The notes under the pieces were generated by a model. It was given only the letters and a program-made list of their open reading frames with translations, was not told the DNA's origin and made no database searches. A program made the translations under genes and the position numbers. A stretch of 6,636 nucleotides of DNA from Patulibacter sp. (GTDB lineage Bacteria > Actinomycetota > Thermoleophilia > Solirubrobacterales > Solirubrobacteraceae), in contig JALRCL010000684.1 of the NCBI GenBank assembly GCA_023268575.1, forward strand, positions 1-6,636, written 5' to 3'. Positions 1 to 5,476 of the stretch are shown piece by piece. Within the stretch, counting starts at the first letter, position 1. Each line of letters begins with the position of its first letter.

Positions 1-661
1 GCAGCTCGTCGGCGCCCTCGGCCGCGACGACGCCGCCGCCGGCGTAGATCACCGGACGGCGCGCCGAGGCCAGCGCGCGGGCGGCCTGCTTGATCTGCTT
101 CGCGTTGCCGGTGGTGCGCGGCTGGTAGCCGGGCAGCTGGACGTCGGTGACCGGCTCGTAGGCGATGTCCGCCTTCGAGAGGTCCATCGGCAGGTCGATG
201 ACGACCGGGCCTGGGCGGCCGGTGCGGGCGATGTGGAACGCCTCGTGGATCACGCGCGGCAGCTCGCGCGGATCCGTGATGAGGAAGCTGTGCTTCACGG
301 CCGGCATCGTGATGCCGATCGTGTCCGCCTCCTGGAACCCGTCGGTGCCCAGCAGCTCCGTGCGGACCTGGCCGGTGAAGAACACGACGGGGACCGAGTC
401 CATCATCGCGTCGACGATCGGGGTGACGAGGTTCGTGGCGCCAGGGCCCGAGGTGCCGAAGCACACGCCCACCTCGCCCGCGACCTTCGCGTAGCCCTCG
501 GCCGCGTGACCGCCGCCGGCCTCGTGCCGGACGAGGACGTGGCGGATGCCCGCGTCGACGAACGCGTCGTAGGTCGGCAGGTTCGCGCCGCCGGGGTAGC
601 CGAATACGACGTCGACGCCCTCCGCCTTCAGGCACTCCATCAACGCGTCGACCGCCCGCAT
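1..661 (-). CDS. ilvB: Acetolactate synthase large subunit, N-terminal part (runs off left edge)
   Basis: This encodes the catalytic subunit of acetohydroxyacid synthase. The enzyme is ThDP-dependent and condenses pyruvate with pyruvate or 2-ketobutyrate, the first common step of valine, leucine and isoleucine synthesis in the cytoplasm. The 220 visible residues cover the ThDP-binding N-terminal domain (about 1-165) and the start of the central domain. Visible family motifs are FGYPGGANLPTYD (20-32), the RHE motif with the catalytic ThDP-activating Glu47, GYAKVAGEVGVC (56-67), TSGPGATNL (70-78), GTDGFQEAD (105-113), the conserved Lys123, and GRPGPVVIDLPMD (148-160). The start is placed at ATG 661 because AAGGAGG lies 8 nt upstream. 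An in-frame ATG at 700 would add 13 residues but has no ribosome site and does not look like the family. Full-length relatives have roughly 550-600 residues, so more than half lies outside the window. The small subunit ilvN would be expected further left on this strand. Identification is firm. Paralogous ThDP enzymes such as glyoxylate carboligase fit the FQEAD and KH motifs less well. Confidence 0.95.
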   Translation of the reverse strand, partial: MRAVDALMECLKAEGVDVVFGYPGGANLPTYDAFVDAGIRHVLVRHEAGGGHAAEGYAKVAGEVGVCFGTSGPGATNLVTPIVDAMMDSVPVVFFTGQVRTELLGTDGFQEADTIGITMPAVKHSFLITDPRELPRVIHEAFHIARTGRPGPVVIDLPMDLSKADIAYEPVTDVQLPGYQPRTTGNAKQIKQAARALASARRPVIYAGGGVVAAEGADEL

Positions 662-669
662 GCGCCCAA

Positions 670-676
670 CCTCCTT
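670..676 (-). promoter_or_regulatory. Shine-Dalgarno site of ilvB
   Basis: On the minus strand this reads AAGGAGG and is followed by 8 nt before ATG 661. It is the only near-perfect ribosome binding site in front of a gene in this window, and it decides the ilvB start against the upstream in-frame ATG at 700. Confidence 0.85.
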
Positions 677-711
677 CCCGACCGCTTCGACCGTGCTCAT
701 GACACCAGGGA

Positions 712-736
712 CGAGGCCGACGGATCGACGGCCTCG
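712..736 (-). promoter_or_regulatory. Stem-loop in the ilvB 5' leader
   Basis: Perfect 8-bp arms CGAGGCCG (712-719) and CGGCCTCG (729-736) enclose a 9-nt loop. If ilvB transcription begins about 7 nt after the proposed -10 (near 738), this hairpin would form at the very 5' end of an approximately 77-nt leader. It may stabilise the mRNA or be part of a control element. I see no leader peptide rich in Ile, Val or Leu and no T-box features, so an attenuator role is unsupported. Confidence 0.45.
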
Positions 737-744
737 GGACGGCG

Positions 745-750
745 AGGATA
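745..750 (-). promoter_or_regulatory. Candidate -10 element of ilvB
   Basis: The minus strand reads TATCCT, a good match to the actinobacterial TANNNT -10 consensus in otherwise very GC-rich sequence. It lies 83 nt upstream of the ilvB start codon. No recognisable -35 hexamer is present at 16-18 bp. Confidence 0.5.
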
Positions 751-757
751 GCAGCGC

Positions 758-771
758 GGAACGGGCGTTCC
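758..771. promoter_or_regulatory. Palindrome overlapping the ilvB promoter
   Basis: GGAACG and CGTTCC form perfect 6-bp arms separated by GG. The site begins 7 bp upstream of the proposed ilvB -10 and covers the expected spacer/-35 area, a typical place for a dimeric repressor. No regulator can be named from the sequence. Confidence 0.35.
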
Positions 772-792
772 CCGGCCCCTCGCGCCCTGCCC

Positions 793-810
793 GCGCCGGG
801 CGTTCGGCGC
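793..810 (-). terminator. Hairpin just after the zinc-ribbon gene
   Basis: GCGCCG (793-798) and CGGCGC (805-810) pair perfectly around a 6-nt loop. The hairpin starts one base beyond the stop codon of the upstream minus-strand gene. There is no following U-run, so termination would have to be of the GC-hairpin-only type often proposed in high-GC actinobacteria. It separates this gene from ilvB. Confidence 0.4.
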
Positions 811-811
811 C

Positions 812-1177
812 TCAGCCCGCCGCCGTCGCGGGCGGCGTCGGGGACTCGCCGGCGGCGTCGGGACGCGGCGCGCGCTCGACCTCGTAGATCGTGTTGCCCC
901 GCCGGACGTAGACGACCTCGGGGTAGGCGAGGTCGGTGCCGCAGCGCATGCACATCGTGTCGCTCACCGGGAGCAGCCGCCCGCACGTGTCGCACTTGCG
1001 GCGCGGCTCGTGCTCGCGGCCGGGGTAGACGATCGAGGCGACGAAGCCGAAGAACGGGACCGCGGCGGAGATCGCGAACCAGAGGAGGAACGAGCTGCCC
1101 TTCGCGCGGCCCTGCAGCCCGCCGGCGATCCCGAACAGGATCCAGATGAGCAGCAGGAAGGCGAACGAGGAGCCCAC
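812..1177 (-). CDS. Small two-helix membrane protein with a C4 zinc ribbon
   Basis: The 121-residue protein is unassigned to a named family. Two hydrophobic segments (about 4-21 and 29-50) form a membrane hairpin. They are followed by a basic linker and a zinc-ribbon-like CxxC-x10-CxxC motif (Cys62, Cys65, Cys76, Cys79), then a short beta-like stretch (VVYVRRGNTIYEVE, 88-101) and a Pro/Ala-rich tail. The layout suggests a membrane-anchored, metal-bound domain that is probably cytosolic, since zinc ribbons are normally reduced. GTG 1177 is chosen because the proposed -10 TACGCT ends 6 nt upstream, as in a leaderless transcript, and because the residues start directly with a membrane helix. An in-frame ATG at 1270 would add a low-complexity Arg/Ala stretch and overlap the divergent gene. 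The gene precedes ilvB on the same strand, but a hairpin and a separate promoter intervene, so co-function is not implied. The role is unknown. Confidence 0.8.
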   Translation of the reverse strand: MGSSFAFLLLIWILFGIAGGLQGRAKGSSFLLWFAISAAVPFFGFVASIVYPGREHEPRRKCDTCGRLLPVSDTMCMRCGTDLAYPEVVYVRRGNTIYEVERAPRPDAAGESPTPPATAAG

Positions 1178-1183
1178 GGAGGC

Positions 1184-1189
1184 AGCGTA
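1184..1189 (-). promoter_or_regulatory. Candidate -10 for the zinc-ribbon gene (leaderless)
   Basis: The minus strand reads TACGCT, matching TANNNT, with 6 nt between it and GTG 1177. That spacing places the transcription start at or next to the start codon. No Shine-Dalgarno is present. Confidence 0.5.
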
Positions 1190-1284
1190 GCGGGGGCCCG
1201 CCGCCCACCGCGCGGCGGCACGCCCGGCACGACGCCGCCCGCTGCGGCAAGATGGAGGGGGCGCGACCACCAGGGCGCGCCCGC

Positions 1285-1761
1285 GTGGAGGTCCCGATCA
1301 CGTTCCGTTGGACGCACCTGCTGGCGCCGGCCGCCGAGCGCCTCGGCGAGCCCGTGCTCGCCGCCACGCCGGTCTCACCGGTGCCTCGCCGCGCGCCCGG
1401 GTTCGGGTCCTGGGGGCACGAGCCGCTGACGGGTGCGGAGGTTCGCTACCTCGCGGTCACCGAGGCGCGCGTGGTCGTGTTCTCGCTCGACCGCGGCGGT
1501 CCCGGCGAGCCGTACTACCGGCTCCTGCGGGTGGAGATCGAGGTTCCCCGGACCGAGGTCGTCGGCGTCTCGCTCGGCCGCGCGGCGCTCGTGCGGTCCT
1601 TCCACGTCCACCTGCGGGACGGCTCGGCCTGGCCGCTGGAGGTCTCGCCGCTGCGCAACCGGCTCTGGGGTCCGGTCGTCGATCTCCTCGGCGCGCTGCC
1701 CCACCACGACGCCCCCTCGGCCGTCGGCGACGCCGCGCGGCCGCAGGACTCGACCGCCTGA
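1285..1761 (+). CDS. Hypothetical protein, possibly PH-like fold
   Basis: I do not recognise this gene with confidence. From GTG 1285 it encodes 158 residues. Codon third positions are strongly G/C, so it is very likely coding. There is no signal peptide or membrane helix. The centre is a run of short beta-like strands (VRYLAVTEARVVVFSLD, then YYRLLRVEIEVPRTEVVGVSL, FHVHLRDGSAWPLEV) and ends in a helix-like segment (NRLWGPVVDLLGAL). This pattern resembles bacterial PH-like domains, which read 'state in test strand, helix at the end'; that comparison is inference only. An alternative start, ATG 1252, is in frame and would add 11 residues. Its codons include CGA CCA CCA, unlike the rest of the gene, and it has no ribosome site, so I prefer 1285, where a weak CAGGG lies 9 nt upstream. 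The gene is divergent from the zinc-ribbon gene and convergent with the xylanase, with stop codons 16 bp apart. Confidence 0.7.
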   Translation: MEVPITFRWTHLLAPAAERLGEPVLAATPVSPVPRRAPGFGSWGHEPLTGAEVRYLAVTEARVVVFSLDRGGPGEPYYRLLRVEIEVPRTEVVGVSLGRAALVRSFHVHLRDGSAWPLEVSPLRNRLWGPVVDLLGALPHHDAPSAVGDAARPQDSTA

Positions 1762-1781
1762 CGCCGCACCGACCGCGTCAG
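1758..1781. terminator. Shared hairpin spanning both stop codons of the convergent pair
   Basis: CTGACGC (1758-1764) and GCGTCAG (1775-1781) are perfect 7-bp arms around a 10-nt loop. The left arm contains the TGA of the plus-strand gene (1759-1761). The right arm contains the complement of the xylanase TGA (1778-1780). The symmetry means the same hairpin forms in both transcripts, so it may act as a bidirectional terminator or stabiliser. There is no U-run. Confidence 0.45.
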
Positions 1782-3181
1782 TGCGCCGGCGCGACCCGCG
1801 CCGCCGGCGACTGCTCCACGAGGCGCCCCCCGCCCGCGAGCCCCTCGCGCACGGCCGTGAGGGCCGGCTTGCCGTGGTAGCGGCTGTCGAGCACGAGCGC
1901 CCGCGCGTCGCGCCCGCGCCAGCCGTGGTCGTCCCCGATGCCCCAGACCGTCATCCGATCGCAGGCCACGTGGCGCCAGCAGGCGTCCGCGACCGTCGCG
2001 TAGGCGGCGGCCTGGCGCGCGAGCACGTCGGTCGTCGGGCGCCCGGGGAGCGAGACGTCGACCTCGGTGAACTCGACGCCCACCCCGAGCGCCGCGAAGC
2101 GCGAGATCACCGCGTCGAGGTCCTCGCTGCTCGGCGGGCCGTCGACGTCCAGATGGCCCTGCAGGCCGACGCCGTCGATCGGGACGCCGCGGGAGCGGAG
2201 GTCGGCCACCAGGCGCACGGCCGCGTCCTGCTGCGGGCTCGGGAACTCGATCCCGGTCTCGTTGTAGACGAGCCGCGCGCCCGGGTCCCCCGCGTGCGCC
2301 GCGCGGAACGCGTCCTCGACGTAGCCGTCGCCGATGACGTTCTGCCACACGCTCGGACGGCGGCGCCCCGTCCAGTCGAGGACCTCGTTGACGACGTCCC
2401 AGCGGTCGATCCGGCCGCGGTAGCGCCGGGTCGTGGCGTACGCGTGCCCGCGCAGCACCCCACGCAGCTCGGCACGCGTCCACGGCACCCAGGGCTGCGT
2501 GATCCAGCGCGGCAGCTGGTCCCAGTAGACGAGCGGGTGCCCGCGGACCGGCAGGCGCTGCTCGTTGGCGAACCGCACGAGCCGGTCGCTGGCGCCCCAG
2601 GCGTAGGAGCCCCACGTCGGCTGCAGGACGTCCATCTTCTGCCCGTTCTCCGGCGTGAGGCCGCCGAACGTCCGGAGGAACGCGCTGCGGTAGCCGGGGA
2701 CCGCGTCGAGGAGATCGCCGCGCACCGCCGCCGCGAGCAGCACCGGCGGGGCGACGACGTCCACGCGATCCACCGTGAGGCCGCCGCAGGCGCGGCGGCC
2801 GGCGGCGCGCGCGAACCACAGCCGCGACGTCGCCGCGCGTGCCGGCAGGGCGACCTGCAGCACGCCGTCCCCGTCGGTGGTGGGACGGACGGTGCGCCAA
2901 CGGCCCTCGTCGACCCGCAGGCGGAACCGCCCGCGGCAACCGCTGACCCGCAACCGCAGGGCGTCGGTCTCGGTGAGCCCGACGAGCCACCCCCGTCCCC
3001 GTCGTCCGAGGGGGATCCGCACCGCGGCGCCCCCGGAGGCGCCCGCGTCCTGGACGAGCCGTCCTCCGAGCGCTGATGGGCGTGCCTCGATCCCGCGCAG
3101 CTCGTCGGCCCGGACGGGCCCGGCCGCCGCGGCGGAGACGAGCACGGCGCCGAGCAGCGCGATCGATGGGCGACTCGGCAT
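1778..3181 (-). CDS. Secreted GH10 family endo-1,4-beta-xylanase-like hydrolase
   Basis: This 467-residue glycoside hydrolase family 10 protein is predicted to cut beta-1,4-xylan outside the cell with retention of configuration. A signal peptide (about 1-25, likely cleaved after VRA) is followed by a beta-strand-rich module (about 30-143, Cys82 and Cys132 perhaps paired) that looks like a carbohydrate-binding jelly roll but is not identified. The GH10 barrel spans about 148-447. Its motifs are TPENGQK (176-182), RGH (213-215), WDVVNE with acid/base Glu266, YNETGIE (306-312), GVGLQGHL (337-344), EFTEVDV with nucleophile Glu373, and TVWGIGDDHGW (411-421). Cys401 and Cys407 match the conserved GH10 disulfide before the TVWG strand. 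Two usual aromatic positions differ: KW of the ENxxKW motif is KM, and the LxWH segment after the His is LVYW. Specificity could therefore depart from ordinary xylan. ATG 3181 has no Shine-Dalgarno, but TAGCAT lies 9 nt upstream. It shares a 126-bp intergenic region with the divergent DUF2079 gene. Confidence 0.93.
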   Translation of the reverse strand: MPSRPSIALLGAVLVSAAAAGPVRADELRGIEARPSALGGRLVQDAGASGGAAVRIPLGRRGRGWLVGLTETDALRLRVSGCRGRFRLRVDEGRWRTVRPTTDGDGVLQVALPARAATSRLWFARAAGRRACGGLTVDRVDVVAPPVLLAAAVRGDLLDAVPGYRSAFLRTFGGLTPENGQKMDVLQPTWGSYAWGASDRLVRFANEQRLPVRGHPLVYWDQLPRWITQPWVPWTRAELRGVLRGHAYATTRRYRGRIDRWDVVNEVLDWTGRRRPSVWQNVIGDGYVEDAFRAAHAGDPGARLVYNETGIEFPSPQQDAAVRLVADLRSRGVPIDGVGLQGHLDVDGPPSSEDLDAVISRFAALGVGVEFTEVDVSLPGRPTTDVLARQAAAYATVADACWRHVACDRMTVWGIGDDHGWRGRDARALVLDSRYHGKPALTAVREGLAGGGRLVEQSPAARVAPAH

Positions 3182-3190
3182 CAGGCGGCG

Positions 3191-3196
3191 ATGCTA
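3191..3196 (-). promoter_or_regulatory. Candidate -10 of the xylanase gene
   Basis: The minus strand reads TAGCAT, with 9 nt to ATG 3181. Transcription would start within about 2-3 nt of the start codon, giving a leaderless or near-leaderless mRNA. The -35 position at a 17-bp spacing falls on the right arm of a palindrome. Confidence 0.5.
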
Positions 3197-3203
3197 CCCG
3201 AGC

Positions 3204-3219
3204 GACGTGGCACCACGTC
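3204..3219. promoter_or_regulatory. Candidate operator palindrome upstream of the xylanase
   Basis: GACGTGG (3204-3210) and CCACGTC (3213-3219) are perfect 7-bp arms separated by CA. The site starts 7 bp upstream of the xylanase -10 and covers the -35, which fits repression by a homodimeric regulator. A further GACGTG half-site occurs at 3260-3265, between the two divergent promoters. It does not match the CebR operator (TGGGAGCGCTCCCA) that I know from Streptomyces cellulose genes. Confidence 0.45.
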
Positions 3220-3221
3220 AT

Positions 3222-3262
3222 AATTGTCCCAATTCGGATCTGAGATACGAACTCTGTGGGAC
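3222..3262. promoter_or_regulatory. AT-rich patch with small inverted repeats between divergent promoters
   Basis: This is the most AT-rich stretch of the window. It holds AATTG-TCC-CAATT (3222-3234), and the hexamer GTCCCA (3226-3231) is repeated in inverted form as TGGGAC (3257-3262). It lies about 33-73 bp upstream of the DUF2079 -10 and just upstream of the xylanase promoter. It may be an UP-element-like or regulator-binding region serving either gene. Confidence 0.3.
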
Positions 3263-3294
3263 GTGCCGTCGCGCGTCCTCGCCGCGGTCGCAAC

Positions 3295-3300
3295 TAGGCT
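3295..3300 (+). promoter_or_regulatory. Candidate -10 of the DUF2079 gene (leaderless)
   Basis: TAGGCT is followed by 7 nt and then ATG 3308. The spacing puts the transcription start on the A of the start codon, and there is no Shine-Dalgarno. This supports ATG 3308 as the start. Confidence 0.55.
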
Positions 3301-3307
3301 CTCCGCG

Positions 3308-5383
3308 ATGCCCGCCGACCCGTCGGCGCCGCCGGCCGAGGCCGGGTCCGCCGGCGCGCACCGTGGAGCGTCCGCCCTGGCCGCCCGGGCGCGCGCCGTG
3401 GCGGCCGACCCCGGCCTGCTCGTCGTGCTGGCGGCCGTGGCGGTGCTCGCGCTCGCCTACGCCGTCTGGTCGTGGCAGCGCCACCGCTGGTACCTCACCG
3501 CCGGCTACGACCTCGGCATCTTCGACGAGGCGGCCTGGCATCTCGCGCGGCTCGAGGCGCCCGCCTCGTCCCTGCGGGAGGTCCCGAACCTCTGGGGCGA
3601 CCACTTCCACCCGATCATCGTCCTCTGGGGCATGGCGCGCGCGGTCTGGCCCTCCCCCGTCGCGCTGCTCGTGGTCCAGGCGCTCGTCGTCGCGGCGGCC
3701 CTCGTCCCGCTGTACCTCTTCGCCCGGCCGCGGATCGGCGCGCCGGCCGCCGTGCTGCTGGCGCTGACCTTCGGAACCTCGTGGGGGGTGCAGCGCGCGA
3801 TCGACTTCGACGTCCACGAGGTCGCGTTCGGCCCCGTCCTGCTCTTCGCCGCCGTGCTCGCGGCGGACCGGCGGCGCTGGGGCTGGTACTGGGTCGCCAC
3901 GCTCGGCCTGCTGTGCGTGAAGGAGGACGTCGCGCTCATCGTGGCCGCCGTGGGTGCGTGGCTCCTGCTCGACGGGCGCCGACGTGCCGGAGCGGCGACG
4001 CTGCTCCTCGGCCTCGCGTGGTTCGCGGCGGCGACGCGCTGGTGGATCCCGGAGCTCGCCGACGGTCGCGAGTTCTCGTACTGGAGCTACCACCGGTTCG
4101 GCGACGACCTGCCGGCGGCGCTCGGCCACGTCGCGCTGCACCCGTGGTCGCCGGTGACCGTCGCCCTCGACGCCTCGGTCAAGCGCGAGACCCTCGTGCT
4201 GACGCTCGTCGCCTTCTGCGTCGTCGTGCCGTGGCTCTCGCGGATGGCCGTCATCGCGATCCCGGCGATCGCCGCGCGGTTCCTCTCCGACAGCGAGGTC
4301 TACTGGGGCAACACGTACCACTACTCGCTCATGACCTTCGCCGCCCTGGCCGTCGCCGCGGTCGGCGGACTGCAGACGCTCGACCGCCTCTGGGACGCGC
4401 GCGCCGCGGCCTCGGGCCCGGCCGTCGACCCGGGACCCGGCGGCGCGGCGTCGGCCGCAGGCCCCGCACGCCGACCGCTCGCGGCCCGCCTGCGGGCCGT
4501 CCGGGCGGCGACGGCGGTCGCCGCCGTCGGGCTCGTGCTCGGCACCGCGAGCTGGTTCGTCGTCTTCGGCTCCCACGGCAACGTCGGGGAGCCGCCGCTC
4601 TGGTCGATGGCCCACTTCGAGCCGCCGCCGCGCAACGTCGATCGGGAGCTGCTGGACCGGGTCGTCGCCGCCGTCCCGCGGAGCGGGTCGATCGCCGCGC
4701 CGCCGCCGCTGCAGCCCCACCTCACCGGGCGGGGCCAGGCGGTGAACGTCCTGGCGTCCCGCCTGCGGGGCGAGACGCTGCACGCCCGGACGGCCGACAA
4801 CGTCGTCCTGGACCTCGCGGGCACCGACGCCTTCGAGGGGGGCCCGGGCGACCTGCTCGCCGCGCTGGCCGCGGTGCGCGAGCGACTCGCCAGCGGGGAC
4901 CTCGTCCCGGTCGCGATGCCCGGGCAGGGCTGGGTGGTCCTGCGCGATCCGCGCGCTCCGGGCGGCACGGGGCGTCCCGCCGCGGACGCCCCGCTCCGGG
5001 GCGCGCCGGCCCGGGGGCTGCGCGCTGCCGCCGACCGCTGGACGGCGTCCGTGCGCACGCTGCTCGGTCCGTGCGCGGCCGCCGCCTGCGATCCGCGCCA
5101 GCGCGAGCTCGTCGCCGCCGCGACGGCACGCCTGCGTCGCGCGGTCGAGCGCGCGGCGACGGTCGCGGGTCCCGGCTGCGCCGGGCTCCTGCGCGATGCC
5201 TCGGCGACAACCGGAGAGACCGTCGGTCGGCTCCTCGGCCACGCCGCCGACCCGGCCGCCGCGACGCCCCGCCTCGCCCTCGGCGCCGCGCTCGGCGCCG
5301 GGATGCTCGACGCGGTCGACCGGGCGACCGTCGCGTGCACCGCGGGCATCGCACCGCCGGCGCCCCCGCCCGTCGTCCGCTGA
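3308..5383 (+). CDS. DUF2079 family polytopic membrane protein with C-terminal extension
   Basis: This 691-residue integral membrane protein belongs to DUF2079, which is related to the GT-C glycosyltransferases that use polyprenyl-phosphate sugars. The biochemical role of the family is not established. Family motifs are GYDLGIFDEAAW (66-77), WGDHFHP (96-102), DFDVHEVAF (166-174), VKED (204-207) and NTYHY (335-339). The acidic residues in the first loop, Asp68 and Asp73, are where GT-C enzymes hold their catalytic acid. About ten hydrophobic helices run from 36 to 356, with another at about 399-421 after a Pro/Gly/Ala-rich loop (363-395). A soluble domain follows (425-548), including the usual VPRSGSIAAPPPLQPHLTGR (456-475) segment. 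Most relatives end near here. This protein continues for about 140 more residues, mostly helix-like and Ala/Arg-rich, with four cysteines (589, 594, 624, 677). ATG 3308 is preferred because TAGGCT lies 7 nt upstream. An in-frame TTG at 3224 would place the N-terminus inside the divergent promoter region. The gene is convergent with the GT39-type gene. Confidence 0.88.
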   Translation: MPADPSAPPAEAGSAGAHRGASALAARARAVAADPGLLVVLAAVAVLALAYAVWSWQRHRWYLTAGYDLGIFDEAAWHLARLEAPASSLREVPNLWGDHFHPIIVLWGMARAVWPSPVALLVVQALVVAAALVPLYLFARPRIGAPAAVLLALTFGTSWGVQRAIDFDVHEVAFGPVLLFAAVLAADRRRWGWYWVATLGLLCVKEDVALIVAAVGAWLLLDGRRRAGAATLLLGLAWFAAATRWWIPELADGREFSYWSYHRFGDDLPAALGHVALHPWSPVTVALDASVKRETLVLTLVAFCVVVPWLSRMAVIAIPAIAARFLSDSEVYWGNTYHYSLMTFAALAVAAVGGLQTLDRLWDARAAASGPAVDPGPGGAASAAGPARRPLAARLRAVRAATAVAAVGLVLGTASWFVVFGSHGNVGEPPLWSMAHFEPPPRNVDRELLDRVVAAVPRSGSIAAPPPLQPHLTGRGQAVNVLASRLRGETLHARTADNVVLDLAGTDAFEGGPGDLLAALAAVRERLASGDLVPVAMPGQGWVVLRDPRAPGGTGRPAADAPLRGAPARGLRAAADRWTASVRTLLGPCAAAACDPRQRELVAAATARLRRAVERAATVAGPGCAGLLRDASATTGETVGRLLGHAADPAAATPRLALGAALGAGMLDAVDRATVACTAGIAPPAPPPVVR

Positions 5384-5400
5384 CCGCGCGCGAGCGTTCC

Positions 5401-5415
5401 CGGGCGTCCCGCCCG
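5401..5415 (+). terminator. Short GC hairpin after the DUF2079 gene
   Basis: CGGGCG (5401-5406) and CGCCCG (5410-5415) pair around a 3-nt loop, 17 nt past the stop codon. The stem is strong but has no U-run. It is a plausible actinobacterial terminator for the plus-strand gene. Confidence 0.4.
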
Positions 5416-5448
5416 TCGCCGACCGTCGGGCCGTGCGCGGTCGCCGAC
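5415..5448. repeat. Short direct repeat in the convergent intergenic region
   Basis: The 9-mer GTCGCCGAC occurs at 5415-5423 and again at 5440-5448, 25 bp apart. A small palindrome CCGAC-C-GTCGG (5419-5429) overlaps the first copy. Given the base composition this could be chance. Confidence 0.25.
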
Positions 5449-5476
5449 GCCGCGGAACCACGCGCCTCCCAGGCGG

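Noticed and set aside
662..700. ATG 700 as the ilvB start
   Set aside because: It is in frame but has no ribosome site. The extra 13 residues are not family-like, whereas ATG 661 has AAGGAGG at 8 nt.
662..750. T-box or Ile/Val/Leu leader-peptide attenuator before ilvB
   Set aside because: No T-box sequence, no short frame rich in branched-chain codons and no alternative terminator stem were seen.
1178..1270. ATG 1270 as the start of the zinc-ribbon gene
   Set aside because: The extension is low-complexity, overlaps the divergent gene and contains the likely promoter.
1433..3076. A plus-strand open frame of 547 codons across the xylanase
   Set aside because: It is antisense to a GH10 gene with intact catalytic motifs, has no recognisable domain and also overlaps the preceding plus-strand gene.
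1515..3293. A second minus-strand frame of 592 codons over the same region
   Set aside because: It is a frame-shifted shadow of the xylanase with Arg/Ala-rich low-complexity translation.
3224..3307. TTG start for the DUF2079 gene at 3224
   Set aside because: It lies inside the shared promoter region and the AT-rich inverted repeat. ATG 3308 has a well-spaced -10 and gives a normal family N-terminus.
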